A stretch of 64,000 bases of DNA from Chinchilla lanigera (taxonomy: Eukaryota; Chordata; Mammalia; Rodentia; Chinchillidae): assembly GCF_000276665.1 (NCBI RefSeq), contig NW_004955425.1, positions 21,370,670 through 21,434,669 on the forward strand, written 5' to 3'. Each line of letters opens with the position of its first letter. The stretch's first letter is position 1. Of this stretch, positions 1 to 11,761 are shown one piece after another. The translations under genes and the position numbers were made by a program. The notes under the pieces were generated by a model. That model made no database searches. It was not told the origin of the DNA and saw only the letters and a list, made by a program, of their open reading frames with translations.

Positions 1-3000
1 GGGATGCAAGAGCAGGAAAAGTCTTTTTGGTATGTGTAGAAAGAAGGTGTGCATTTGCCACAGTCCAGTCTGCTCTGCCTTGATTCTGAGAAGCAAGCTC
101 AGGATGCTCCTCCCAGAAAAGTCCCTGCCTATGCCTAAGAAGCCAGCAGATGGATGGGAATGAGAATGGGATCCAGGGAACATAAATAGCTCTCACAGAA
201 GTGAAATCTCATTTTTCCTACAGCACTAAATATCACCCTTCCTACGGCAGAAGCTCATTAAAATGTGCTATATGGCTTCCCATGAACCCAAGCCCATACC
301 TTTCTTTGCACTTCTGGGAAGGTCAGATGGAGCTGAGACACAACATTCTACCCACCTGAGAGGGAGAGAAGGAAGCTCAAGGTTCTTCCTCTCCTGAGCA
401 CCAGGACAGAGAAAGGGCAGAGGAGGCAAAGGCAGAACCCAAACCATCATGTTCCAGGCAACTATACACACCCTCTGCTGCACTTTCCAGTGAGAGCCTT
501 GGGTATGAGCAGAGGGGAGGGAAGGTACACTTTCCTGCCTGCTTTGGCCATAGGCTGTTCATGGTGGCCTCTCACCTAGGTAAAAAACCCTCTACCGCAG
601 CAATCAGCTGAATCCATCAGATTACTGTGTGGGTTTGGCTGTGAAAGTCTGGAGCAACTATGTGCACATGTGTGCTTGCTCTGTTTTTCCAGGGCACTCT
701 AAACTGGCCTGGAGGAAGGGAGGGTTCACAGGGAGCTGCAGAATAAATGTAAAGAGGGACAAGCTTCTGAGTGCAAAGATCTACTTTGTCACAGTGCTGC
801 TGAGCGTGCTGCAAGACAAGGACAAGCACAGTGGTGATGGGGGTTAAGGTGGGTGACCATCCTGAGGAGCAACACGTCACATGAAGCCAAGCATGTCAAA
901 AAGATAATGTCTTGAATTCAAGGACCACTTCTTAAAGGAAACAATATTTGGAAGTAACTAGGTACAGAGAGGTTTATCACAGCATTCTCTATAACATTAA
1001 AACAAAACAACAACAGAAACACCTACAAATAACTTAAATGCCAAGGGGTAGAGTTTAGTTGAATACATTCAGATCATCTTAGTCATTATACATGAAGTCT
1101 CCCCTACTTATTGACATACAAAGCTGCTCTAATATAATAGCTATCTTTTAAAGACTATTTCCACTTACCATATTTCTTTGTTTCTGAGACACTAACAACT
1201 GAAAGAGACACCAGAGGCTTACCACAAAAACTTTTAGGAAGAAACAATCAGCACATAAACATACATTAATTGTAAAATTTAGCCCAATGTAAGAAACTTT
1301 AAAAGATAAGGAATGGATGCTTTAGAATAGAAAAAATATAGTATATCTGGGGGATTACTTATGAGTCTTATTTTATTCTTTTGTTTTTTGTATCTGCCAG
1401 ATTTTTAGCAGTAATCCCGATTATCAGGAGGAATGCCTGTGTCCAGCCAATGAGTGCCACCATGGGAAGGCCAGGATCACTGAGGGTCTGTACTGCCCCT
1501 CACTCGTCCCACCAGGGAGGCTGAAGGAATTACTAGGTGGGTGGTTGTAGAAAACATTCTAGAATTGCTTAATCCCTGCCTTGTGCCTTCCTCTAGGGAC
1601 CTGATTTACCAGCTAGGAGCAAGGCTCTACATCATCCCAGCTCCTGGAATGAGATTAGAGGAAGGGTCTTGCCCTGTGGGAATGAGAGGATCTGATGCCT
1701 GGGGGCTTAAATTCAGTGCTGGGGTTTGATATGGTGGAGAGGCTATTCTGCACTCTCAGCTTTATGAAAGAACAGATCGTGTTTGGTCTGCCAAGTGCCT
1801 ACTTTTTGGTCATATTTCTCAGTACAGCATCCAAGCAAGGACTCTTTCAAAACCTCCAACAAATTCATTGAATGGTACAGTCAGAATAAAATAGCTGCAC
1901 AAAGAAGAAATGTAGCCAAGCCTCTCAGGGCACAATGCTTGGTGGGCTCTGCACAGACAAGAAACCAGGGCCTTCAGGACTGACCTTCCTGGAGACCACA
2001 GAACAAGCAGGAACCCCACCCAGACAGGGTTCCCCTCTCTCCTGCCTGCTGCAGCATCTTAGAATCCAAGATGCCACTGAGAGAAGCATCTGCTTTTTCT
2101 CCTCTTTACAGCCACTCTTGGTTGCTAAGCAGATCCCTTGGGTAACTATGTGGGCACAAAACCTTTGCAGAACTGCCAGGAATCTGCTTCACCCAATTGT
2201 CAAAGTGAAAAATGAAATTATTCCTCTCACCTGTCACTACTTCGCACAAAGCCTCCATTATTGAATGGTGATGGCTCGGAATGTTATTCTCACCTACTTG
2301 CAGGAATATAAATGAGTTTTGCATATTTTACCCCCAAGAGAGAGTGGGAGGGGAGAAAGGGGGTGTTGGGACCTCTCAAGCTGATTCGCTTGGGAGCCAG
2401 AGATTGGGAAGAAGTGGGTGGAACAGACCAGTTCGCCCTCTGCCCTGGGAAATCAATACCTCTAGCAGAGAATGATGCTTGTTTTAGGGTAAGCTCTCCT
2501 TAGGCTCACATATGCCTGTGGACCCCTCCAAGGCCAACCTCTTGAACCAGTATCTCGAGGGGTGAAGCCAAGGAACTCTGCATGTTAAAAAATTTTTTGA
2601 ATAAGTCTTCTGAGCACTGTGTACATTGAAGCTTGAAAATAACTGGTTTCTCTACACAAACGTGTACAAATATAATACAATAAAATATTGCAGCTGTTAA
2701 GACAAAGCACAAGAAGGAATGAGACAAAGGATGAGTCGTGGTTTATTTTAACTGGGAATATAAGGAAAGGGCTGCTCTGAGCCTCAAGCAGTGAGGAGGC
2801 CTTCTGTAGCCAGAGTAGGAAGTGAAGAGGGTTGTGGTAGACAGGAAAGAACTACTAAGAAAGACACAGTGAGAAAGCTGGCCTGGAGAGTGAGGAGAAA
2901 CAGAAGAGCAAAAGAGCCTAAGTACACAGTGTTCAGGAACCCTGAGTGGAGAGGAGGACAGGGAGGTGAAGGCGTTTAGCATTTCTGCTGGAGTCAGCGA

Positions 3001-3253
3001 GCTGCTACCAAGACTGTTTGGCAACAGAGTGCTAGGATCAGATTTGCATTTACCAAAGGCCATTCAGGGGTGGCATTCCAGACGGACTGTGAAAGCACAA
3101 GGTAGGAGGCAGAAGACCAGCTGAAGTCTCCTCCAGCAGCCCTGGCCAGACCCAGGCTGGGTAAGAGGGTGACAGGAAGGAGGTCCTCTCTGGCCCAGGT
3201 CCACTCCTCCTCTGGTATGCAGCATCAAACCCATATGCCTGCCATGATACTGG
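1..3253. other. Intergenic, no gene recognised
   Basis: Short open frames only, none longer than about 110 codons and none with recognisable domains. AACTTAAATGCCAAGGGGTA near 1030 suggests a faint L1/L2 3' remnant at 950-1060. Otherwise I see nothing I can name. Confidence 0.6.
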
Positions 3254-3421
3254 GTTTTTTTTTGTTTATTTGTTGTGGTTTTTTGAGACAGAGTCCCTCT
3301 TTGTACGTCAGGCTGCCCTTGAACTCACTATGTAGCCCAGGGTGGGTTTGAACTCACAGCAATCCTCCTGCCTCAGCCTCCAGAGTGCTCCGATTACCGG
3401 GATGAACCGCCATACCTGGCT
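3254..3421 (-). mobile_element. B1-like SINE
   Basis: The plus strand shows the reverse B1 pattern: T-run, TTTTGAGACAGAGTCCCTCT, CTATGTAGCCCAGGG, AATCCTCCTGCCTCAGCCTC, ending in a CATACCTGGCT head complement. Derived from 7SL RNA. Confidence 0.9.
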
Positions 3422-4749
3422 CACCATCATATTGTTTAAATCACTTGAACAAAATTATTTTTTAAAATTAAAATGAATAAGACTTTTGATGAAGCAGCAA
3501 ATATGATAACAACATTTCTTTCAAAGGACTTTGAAGAACATTTAAAATATCCTCAGGAAGCAAGCTGCGGCTCTCAGGACAGTCAGTGAACCCCATGCTT
3601 CCCAGACGGGTGAGTCAGAACACAGAGGTACAGACAACCACTAGGCTTTATTGTAATGTAGCTTCTGGAAGCCCACAATTTCTTTGAAGAACAGGGTATT
3701 ACTTCCTTTCTGTTTTAGTGCAAACATGTGCTTGGTACCAGTCTTGACAGACGGCTCCCTCTTCTCATATTGTAACTATCCACAAGATGCAGTGGTTGGA
3801 TTCTATGATCTTTAGGTCTTTTCATGCCTCAACCTGCAATGACTTTTTATTTCTAACTAGTTAATATCTTCATCTTTTCTCTCTAGAATTTACAGTGAGG
3901 TCACATTTTCTATTTCTGTAAGGTCACCCCCTTAATTCATATTCCTGCTGTTAGCAGCTTTTCTCCGAAGTCTCAGATCCTTTTCAGCCCAAGGTGGGGC
4001 CTCTCACCCTCTGGCCTTGCAGCTCTTGCTCAGCTAGCAGTTTCAGCTGCTCTCTCTCCATCTGTCTTCTCCAGGGCTCACTGCTTTCCTCAGCCTAATT
4101 TTAAAAAGGGAGGGTGGGGAGGAACTAAAGATGGAGGAGCACTTTGCTTCTGCAGAGGGGGCTTCCACCCTCCCTTTGACTTTTCCCTCAATTACTGCTG
4201 GCTTGACATTTCCCCCTTCTTCTGAGAAGTTCCTCCTGAACTCTCACTTGGAGTTTGAATTATTTTACATTCAATGACTTTTCAGCTTTTGAGTTAACAT
4301 TTAACAACTTTGCCTGTCAGCCTCCCTTGCCTTTTCTCCAAAATGCTGTAAGAGAGCTGAAAGGAGTCCCCCCGTTAAAGTCATTGCACCACTCACAGTG
4401 GAATTCTGCTGAAATCTGAGCAAAAATTTGACTTTCGTCAAGCAGAGGAGGCAGGGATATAACCTGATGCTCTGAGTTCATTGCTCACACTCTCCCAAAC
4501 CTGACAGCTGTATGTGTAGGGATTGTGGTTAAGGGTTGGAAAGCTTTGTCATAGATAAAACACTGGTTTATGACAGAAAACAAACAATAAGGACAAATAC
4601 ATTTCTCCAGACAGGAGAAACCACGGTGTGGTTTGCTAGGGCCATCGCAGGGTAACTTACAATGTTAAAAAGTTAAACCGAGAGATGTACTCAGTGAAAT
4701 CTCCCCGTTTTCAGACATCTCAGACAATTAAATGTTACTTTGTGTTTTT
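3422..4749. other. Intergenic, no gene recognised
   Basis: Unique-looking sequence without open frames of note, without SINEs and with ordinary base composition. Confidence 0.6.
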
Positions 4750-6240
4750 AAGACTATTTTTATTAGCACATATTTATCATACATATTGATCACGTTCATC
4801 ATAAGGAATTTGTACCTGTAAATATAATCTTTCTTCTTTTTTTCCCATTTCCCTCCCTTCAATCCTCTTCCCCTCCTTTTTCATAAAAGCTTTGTTTTTT
4901 TTTTTCCTTCTATTCTCTTCTTCCCTTTTCTCTGCCTTCCTTCCCCTCCCCCTCCCTTGTTCCCCTTCCCATTTGCACATGCTCTTCCTACTTCCAGCAT
5001 CTATTCTGCATTCTGCTCCTTAATTGCCCCATGGGTTTCTCACATAAGAGAAACAATGCTATATTTAAACTCATGTATCCAATTTATTATACTTAAGATT
5101 ATGGTCTTGATGTGCATCCACTTTCCTACAAATTATTCAAGTTTATCTTTCTTTATGGCAGAGTAGTACTCCACTGTGTATAAAGAACATATTCCTTATC
5201 CATTAATCTATTGATGGGCATATGAGCTGTTTCCATGATTTGGCTATTATAAATTGTGCTGTTATAAACATGGGTATGCACATATATCACTGTAGTATCA
5301 TGCTTTTAAATCTTTTAGGAAGATGTCTAGAAGGGAAACAGTTGGATCAAATAGAACTTCTAGCTTACTAGATCAGACCCCCAAATTTAAAGGCCCAATC
5401 TAAAAATGAATACCTGAAATGAATACACACTTCTCAGAGGAAGAACTACAAACAGCAAATAAATACACAAAAATTGCTCAATATCTCCACACTGATTTCC
5501 ACAGTGGTCACACCAGTCTATACTCCCACCAATAATGGAGAAGAGTTCTTTTTCCCCACAGCCCCTCCAGCATTTGTTATGGGTTGATTTCTTCATGATA
5601 GCCATTCTTTTTGGAGTGAGATGGAATCTCAATGTTGTTTTAATTTGCATTTCTCCAGTGACCAGTAATATTGAGCATTTTTTCATATATTTGTTTGCTG
5701 TTTGTAGTTCTTCACCTGAGAAGTGTGTATTCATTTCAAGTATTCATTTTTAGATTGGGCCTTTAAATTTGGGGGCCTGATTTTTTGAGTTTATATATTC
5801 TACATATTACCTTTGTCTGAGGAACAACTGTTAAAATTTTTTCCTATTCTCTTCACTGTCTTCACTCTGTTATCTCTTCACTCTGTTGGTGATTTCTCTT
5901 GCTGTGCAAAAGCTTTTTAATTTGATGTGATGCCAGTTGATTCTTTGTGATAGGTTCTGTGCAATTGGAGTTTTGTTCATAAAGTCTTTGCCTACACTTA
6001 TGTCTTCAAGAGTTTTATCTATTTTATCTTCCATCAGATTAAGTGTTTTTGTTTGTATATTTAGATCTTTGACCCATTTCAATTTTAATTTCATGCATGG
6101 CGCTAGATATGGGTCTAGGGTCAATCTTTTTCCAGCACCATTTATTAAAGAGGCTATCTTTCTTCCCATGAAGGGGTTTAGCCCCTTTGTCAAAGATAAG
6201 GAATCTGAGTGTGCTTGGAGTTATTTTTGCATCTTTTATC
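4750..6240 (-). mobile_element. L1 3' half, minus strand, rearranged
   Basis: The minus strand at 5870-6193 encodes the ORF2 C-terminal region (GAGKRLTLDPYLAPCMKLKL, then NLSQRINWHHIKLKSFCTAR). The 3' UTR with pyrimidine-rich DNA on the plus strand extends to about 4750. The block 5373-5484 runs in the opposite direction and duplicates 5668-5780, so the element is internally inverted. Confidence 0.8.
5373..5780. repeat. Inverted repeat (113-bp arms) formed from L1 ORF2 sequence
   Basis: Left arm 5373-5484 and right arm 5668-5780 are near-perfect reverse complements, both including AAATTTAAAGGCCCAATCTA and GAATACACACTTCTCAG. The spacer of about 183 bp is ordinary L1 ORF2 sequence in minus orientation. 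Confidence 0.88.
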
Positions 6241-6259
6241 TTCCTGAGACTAATTCTTT

Positions 6260-7040
6260 AGTCTATTTTCAATGTTCATTTGCTCAAGACAAACCACAGA
6301 ATGGTCTCTCAAGGATAAATGAATGCACAAGATCCTTGAAAAAGAATCAGTGTGAGAATGTGTTCAGTTATAATTCAGAGAGAAAGAATTTAAAATAGAT
6401 TCACAAAGTAATAACATCTGAGTTTTCTATTATGTCTCAAGAAGAACACAATATCATCATGCTTGATGCCATTAATCAACAGGGAAATTCAAATTAAAAG
6501 CAAACAAGATACTCAGTGCATCTGCTAGAACAGCTAATATACAGCACAGGAGTCATGGCCAAGTTTCATATAGAAATTAACCTGGGTCAATGGCTGAGGT
6601 CCAAACTAGAGCGCATTGTCTTGCATATTTTAGAAACAAAGCTCATCTGCATTAATAATAATAACAATAATAGTGATAGTTATATAACAACAGAAGAAGA
6701 CAACCAATTCTTTACTGTATCTCCTAATGTGCTAAGCATTGTGCTATACATACTTATGTGAATGTTTTTATTTTTACAAATGTGTGTATATGTGTGTGTG
6801 TGTGTATGTGTATTTTATACCCAAAGAAATCACATTCGGAGTTACGCAATGGGATAAAGAACAAGTAAATTTTTTATTATCAAGTTTCTGGATGTGGATA
6901 AAAGAAGGGAAAAATTAAGACTTCTCAGTCTACAGAGACAAAGACTAGATGGGATTTTGATGAATGTAAATCTAAGAGTTTGGTAGTCTTCATATAAAAG
7001 GAGAATTAGAAAATATAATTAGAGAAATTGATTTCAAAAT
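6260..7040 (+). mobile_element. Old, degraded L1 sequence
   Basis: Contains ATTAATCAACAGGGAAATTC near 6470, the usual L1 ORF2 C-terminal DNA motif in plus orientation, then AT-rich sequence with a short GT run (6781-6812). Probably the upstream continuation of the L1 at 7040-11540, but too diverged to be sure. Confidence 0.5.
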
Positions 7041-7256
7041 ATTACAAGGTAATTATGCAAAATATAAATATATAATATAAAAAGTAATTATGACACCTTT
7101 ATACCTTTATTGGTATAAAGATAGACATATTGATCAGTAGAGTAGAAAGAAGAATCCACGTATATGTGATCAATTGAACTTCAACAAAGATGACAAAGCA
7201 TTTGAATAGAGAAAGGATAATCTTTTCAACAAATGGTGCTGGGATAACTGGATCAG
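7040..7256 (+). mobile_element. Old L1 ORF2 fragment, left part
   Basis: Matches the end of L1 ORF2 (AACAAATGGTGCTGGGATAA; the younger L1 at 61.67 kb has AATAAATGGTGCTAGAAAAA). It stops at about 7256 where the HAL1-like element begins. Confidence 0.75.
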
Positions 7257-7789
7257 TTTCTTTATTTGTCTATGTTTATACTGCCTAATGTTCACATTCA
7301 TCTCTGGAAGTATGTGCCTGTAATTCACACATCTTGATTCTTTTCACTCCCTTCCCTTCCTTTCCCTCTCCTTCCCTCTGCCTTCTACATCAACTTCCCG
7401 TTTGCAAAAGATTTATCTCCCTCTTTCATACTGTCTTTTCATTGTATTTTTAAAAATTTTTTATACTTTAGGTTTCTCATATAGGCAATGCGATATTTAA
7501 GTTTGTGTGTTCTATTTACTTCACTTAACATTATGGACTCAATCAAGGAGGATCCATTTTCCTAAAAATGACTCAAATGTATCATCCTTGTGGCAAAGTA
7601 GTAATCTATCATGTGTAAATATGACATTTTTCTTTATCCTCTCAACTGTTGATGGACATAGAGGCCATTTCCAAGATTTAGCTTTTATGAGTTGTGCTGA
7701 TGTGAAGGTGGGCTGAGGCCATTTACACTGAGCATTATTGCCATATTTTTCTGTTGTGGGCTCCTTCATTTTTCCCTTTGTTTTACTGC

Positions 7790-8786
7790 TATTAATTCCA
7801 TCAAATGTTTTGGTTTTGTTGACTTTATTATCTCTGTCTAGGTATCCTTGGGAATTTTTTGGAGTGTTGGGTCAGTGGTCACAAATTTCCTAATGTGTTT
7901 TTTGTCATGGAATGCCCTTATTTCTCCACTGATTTTGAAAGAAAATTTTGCAAGATATATTAGTCTGGATTGAAAGTTGTTTTCTTTGGGAACTTGAAAC
8001 ACTTCATTCCAAGGTCTTCTGGCCTTTGTAGCTTGTTTTGAAAAGCCTGCTGTAAGGTTAATGTGTTTACCTGTATAAGTGATTTTTCTTTTCTCTGATG
8101 GCTTTTAAAATTCTGTCTTTGTGTTTGACTTCTGGGATTTTCACTGTTATGTGTTGTGGGAAGCTTCCCTCATTGCAATCATTTAGGGTTCTATAAGCCT
8201 CATTTGCCGGTATGTTGAGCTCTTTTCCTATAATTGGAGAGTTTCCTCTCAACATGTCTATAAACAGATTTTTCTTATTCCATGGTGTTATCTTCTCATT
8301 TTTCTCTGACTCCAGTTGTCTTGGGTTAAACTTTTCATCATCTAATAGCTGTTGGATCAGTTTTCCTTGCTTTCTTATTTTTAAGATATCTCTGAGCATA
8401 TCATCTTGCACATCTACTCTGTCCTCAAGGCCTAGCACACTCTCCTTGCACTGGTCACTTCTGCTCTTCATACATTCAGTAGAATCCTTCACCTCCAGGA
8501 TTTGTTTGGCTCCTTTTCATGGACTGTACTTGTCATTCATGTTTTTAATACTCGTGGTCAACCCTTCTAAGTTGTTATTTGATTCCTCTTTAACCATATT
8601 GGTCAATTCGCTTGTTAGCTCCACTATCTGGTCCTGTCATCTTTGACTTCGCTGTTTCTTTGCTTCTTCTTTAATCGTTTTGTACTGCTCAGCTATTTGC
8701 TGTTTTATTTCTTCTCCATTAGAGCCTTGGGTCTGCTTTAGGACAGGTAGGCGTCCTCAGGGCCTTGCGTTCCCTTGTTTCTTCAT
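7790..8786 (-). pseudogene. ORF1 of the HAL1-like element (decayed)
   Basis: An open 141-codon block (8067-8492) encodes the coiled-coil end and RRM-like core. Outside it the ORF1 homology continues but is broken by stops: two in the first 40 codons, others in the C-terminal domain. ORF1p homologues bind RNA and form trimers. This copy cannot encode a complete protein. Confidence 0.72.
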
Positions 8787-8787
8787 G

Positions 8788-8790
<3 letters not shown>

Positions 8791-8838
<48 letters not shown>
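8791..8838 (+). repeat. (TG)n microsatellite
   Basis: About 24 perfect TG units between the ORF1 start of the HAL1-like element and its CpG-rich leader. Confidence 0.97.
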
Positions 8839-8839
<1 letters not shown>

Positions 8840-8843
<4 letters not shown>

Positions 8844-9430
8844 TGAGGGCCGAAGTAACAGAGTGCAGAGGCCTTGTTTCCTGCCCGGCTGGGGTGCCTT
8901 CCTCGTTTCCTGCCTCGCTTTCCCCCAGGGCGGGGCCCCGGTTGCAGACCTCTGGCGCACACAGGACCAGGGCCCGGTCCTCCGCTGTCCAGCATCTTCC
9001 CGCGCCTGTGCCTCAGCTGAGCACGGGAAAGCACCGCTCCGGCCAGCTCTGCAGCTCCTCTCCCCGGCGTGTCCTGCGGCGCGGGTCCCCGCTCTGCCCC
9101 CAGCGAGAACGGCCCTCGTGGGCGCGGGTATGGGGCCGGGGAGCTGGTGACCCGATTCCAGGTCGGGCTGCCTGGCTCTGCGCCGCAGGCCTTTGTTTCC
9201 CCCCGCTGCAGCCTGGCTCCTGGACCCCACCCGGCCTCCCAGGGCCCGGCCCCGCAGCTCGGTTCGGTTCGCCGCATGGCCGCTCTACCCGGACGGCACT
9301 CGTCTGACCACAGCCCGGACGTGTGGTTCAATCTCGAGGTTGGTGTTTGGGTGGGATGCAGTCCGGGCGTGACTGCGTCCTCCGGACACGGCGCTGCACC
9401 TCGAGCGGCCTCCCTCCTGCGTGGTTCCCC
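8840..9430. promoter_or_regulatory. CpG island at the head of the HAL1-like element
   Basis: About 590 bp with roughly 50 CpG dinucleotides by eye and very high G+C, the only such region in the window. It sits just upstream (minus-strand sense) of the HAL1-like ORF1, where L1 5' UTRs carry their promoter. Long reading frames on both strands here are explained by the scarcity of AT-rich stop codons. An unrelated CpG-island promoter, or part of the neighbouring LTR-like segment, is possible. Confidence 0.55.
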
Positions 9431-9434
9431 TGCC

Positions 9435-9855
9435 TGGAGAACCCGTGAGAAATAGAGGACCTCAACCCCACCTCATCTCATGCAGAGAAAAACATGAATC
9501 GCATTTCAGTTTAAGAACTAGTGTAGCAGAAAATGCCCCCCAGCCAGTATACCTCAGTTATTCAGTTGCCCAGGTAACAGTTCCAGTTCCTGTTGCTTCT
9601 GTTTCTTAGAAACGGGTGGTTACTGTGATGCATAGCTGGTCACTAGGATGCACACTGTAAGAGCCAATCAAGGACAGCCAAGTCCCTACCTCTGTGCTTC
9701 CTCTCTGTAATTCCATGAAAACCTCCCTCCCTGAGCCTCCTGTCCTGACATTTTTATAAGGATTGATTCTTGCCAATGCCCAGCTGAAGTTTAATAAATT
9801 TGTCTCCAAATCCTGGGTGTTGTTTCAGTGTTTCTGTTGCCATAGCACTAGAACC
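9435..9855 (+). mobile_element. LTR-like segment (ERV solo LTR candidate)
   Basis: Contains GCCAATCA (CCAAT-type), TTTTTATAAGG (TATA-like), GTTTAATAAATTTG (polyadenylation signal) and a U5-like end (GGGTGTTGTTTCAGTGTTTC). The order and spacing match an ERV LTR in plus orientation. No internal viral genes are present. It lies between the HAL1-like leader and the resumed old L1. The edges are uncertain and it may be part of the same insertion. Confidence 0.5.
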
Positions 9856-10340
9856 GTATCATTTCTAGAAAAACAGAAGAAAATCTTGGTGACTTTGGAA
9901 TACTGAGTGGGACACAAATAGGAACTATTAAAGTAAAAAACAACATGTCATCAAATTTTTTTTAAAAAAAAACACACTTTAAAAGACTATGAAAAAAGGA
10001 CAAGTCAAACATTGGGAAAACAATATTTGAAAAACATTGGACAAAAGACTTTTATCTAGAATATATATTTTTAAAACTCATAACTCAGTAGTTAAAAAAT
10101 CAATCCAGTTTAAAAATGGACACTTAGCTGGGTGTATCTGTAGACCCAAGTGCTAAGGAGTTTGAATCAGCCTGGGTGACTTAATGAGACCTCATCTTAC
10201 TTGAAAAAACAAAAATACTTCACAAAAGAAAAACAGCACTTGAAAGTAGATCAACACCATTAATCATCAGTGAAATGCAAATTAAAACTACAAGGTGCTA
10301 TTTCTATACATCCCCTCGAATGACTAAAATGAGGAGCATC

Positions 10341-10432
10341 TTTTTTTTTTTTTTTTTTGGTACTGGGAATCAAACTCAGGACCTTGTGTTTGCCAGGCAC
10401 TCCCTTGTGCCGCTGAGCTATATCTCCAGCCC
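10341..10432 (-). mobile_element. ID-like SINE
   Basis: T-run, then GGTACTGGGAATCAAACTCA, TGCCAGGCACTCC, GCTGAGCTATATCTCCAGCC. The duplicated host motif AATGACTAAAATGA (10319-10332, 10437-10450) marks the target site. Confidence 0.9.
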
Positions 10433-10644
10433 ATCAAATGACTAAAATGAAATGACTGACTGAGCCAAGTGCTGGTGAAAATGTGGAAAAACTGGAATTT
10501 TCATACTGCTGGGGAAATCTTAAGTAATTCAATCAACTTGGAAAATTTAGCAGTTCTCCTAATACTTTAAACATAAACCTATCACATGATCCAGACATTC
10601 TCCTCCTTGGTAATTACTCAAGAGAAATGAAATTTTTGTTTTTA

Positions 10645-10905
10645 CTAGCACACGTTTGTGGTGTGTAATGATTGCATTCACTGTGGGGAACTGGTGCATG
10701 GACATAACGCATCTTCATTCTTTTTACATCCTCTCCTCCTGCCTTCTCCTCCTCCACCTCTTAGTCCCTTCCCCACTTATGAAAGATCTATCTTTCTGCC
10801 TACCTTATCTATCTTTTATTTTGCCCTTTGATTCATTTCTCCTTGGGTTTCTTAGATAAGAGGAACTATGCTATATTTAAGCTTGTGTATCTGATTTTAA
10901 AAAAT
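10645..10905 (-). mobile_element. L1/HAL1 3'-end fragment, minus strand
   Basis: Shares with 7470-7510 and 5030-5070 the block GGGTTTCTTAGATAAGAGGA followed by TATGCTATATTTAAGC. It is a 5'-truncated insertion carrying only the 3' UTR, inside the older plus-strand L1. Confidence 0.65.
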
Positions 10906-11030
10906 AAAAGTATTTGTGCATGTATAGGTTTTATGCATGAATCTTCATAGTGGCTTTATTTGAATAGCTAAAAACTAGAAACTTAAAAGCCCATTAATAG
11001 TTTATAACAATTGTGGTATATCTACATACT

Positions 11031-11194
11031 TTTTGTGTGTGTGTGTGTGTCTTTTTGAGACAGGGTCTCGCTATGCAGTTCAGGCTGGCCTTGAGCTCAC
11101 TTTGTAGCCCAAGCTGGTCTCGAACTCGCAACAATCCTCCTGCCTCAGCCTCCCAAGTGCTGGGATTACAGCTGTGCACCACCACACCCGGCCT
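11031..11194 (-). mobile_element. B1-like SINE with internal duplication
   Basis: A GT-rich tail complement precedes TTTTTGAGACAGGGTCTCGC. Two tandem blocks GGCTGGCCTTGAGCTCACTT and AGCTGGTCTCGAACTCGCAA show the internal duplication. It ends CACCACACCCGGCC. Confidence 0.92.
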
Positions 11195-11761
11195 ATATTT
11201 ACATACTTAGTGATAGTATGTGGGTGGAAAAGCTAAACCCTCCCCGAAACAAAGAATATATTGTATGATTCCATCTATACAAAATTCTAGAGGATGTAAA
11301 CTTGTCAGTAGAGACAGAAAGACCAATGGGTGATTGAGGACAAGGTTGTGTAAGGAGTGATAATTGATTACAAGAAGGAAACTTGAGGGTGATGGATATG
11401 TTCATTGTCCTAATTGTGCTGGTGGTTTTGTGGGGATGGACAGATGGATGGATAGATGGTAAGTATAAATAGATAACAAGACTCATCACACTGTATACTT
11501 TGTCTGTTTCTCATATCATTATAAAATGATTATAAAAGAAGTGGGAACTTTGTTAAAGCTTCTACTACATGGCTCTTTGGACAAATGGAAGAAGTACTGT
11601 GTATTTCATAGTTGATGATAAACTAAAACAATTCTTTATACCCGGGCTAAAACTCCTACTTCAGGGACTTGAATTAGTGTATTCTTTGTTATTAAGTGGA
11701 GCACAGAGTATTGTTCCTTCCATCCCCTTCTCTCTTCTTCCTGGTACCACAGAGGACAAAG

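Larger units (their letters stand above)
7257..9430 (-). mobile_element. ORF1-only L1 relative (HAL1-like) or internally deleted L1
   Basis: On the minus strand a CpG-rich leader (about 9430-8840) and a TG repeat precede an ORF1 that starts at ATG 8784-8786 (MKKQGNARPEDAYL). This runs through a coiled-coil-like stretch (MKDSTECMKSRSDQCKESVL) and an RRM/C-terminal part (NDCNEGSFPQHITVKIPEVK) to about 7790. It passes directly into an L1-type 3' end (7257-7725), with no ORF2 between. HAL1 ('half-L1') elements have exactly this plan; an internal deletion of a normal L1 is the alternative. The body is inserted into an older plus-strand L1 whose sequence stops at about 7256 and resumes near 9860. 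Confidence 0.72.
9860..11540 (+). mobile_element. Old L1 ORF2 end and 3' region, right part, with insertions
   Basis: Continues the same L1 (TTAATCATCAGTGAAATGCA, typical of ORF2 C-terminal DNA, near 10260), through to the 3' region near 11.2-11.45 kb (TGATTCCATCTATACAAAAT). It is interrupted by an ID (10341-10432), an L1 3'-end fragment (10645-10905) and a B1 (11031-11194). Confidence 0.75.

Noticed and set aside
8680..9455. Overlapping 128-182-codon open frames on both strands in the GC-rich region
   Set aside because: All frames are open because the DNA is poor in AT-rich stops. They include the TG microsatellite as Cys/Val or Thr/His runs and show no domain.
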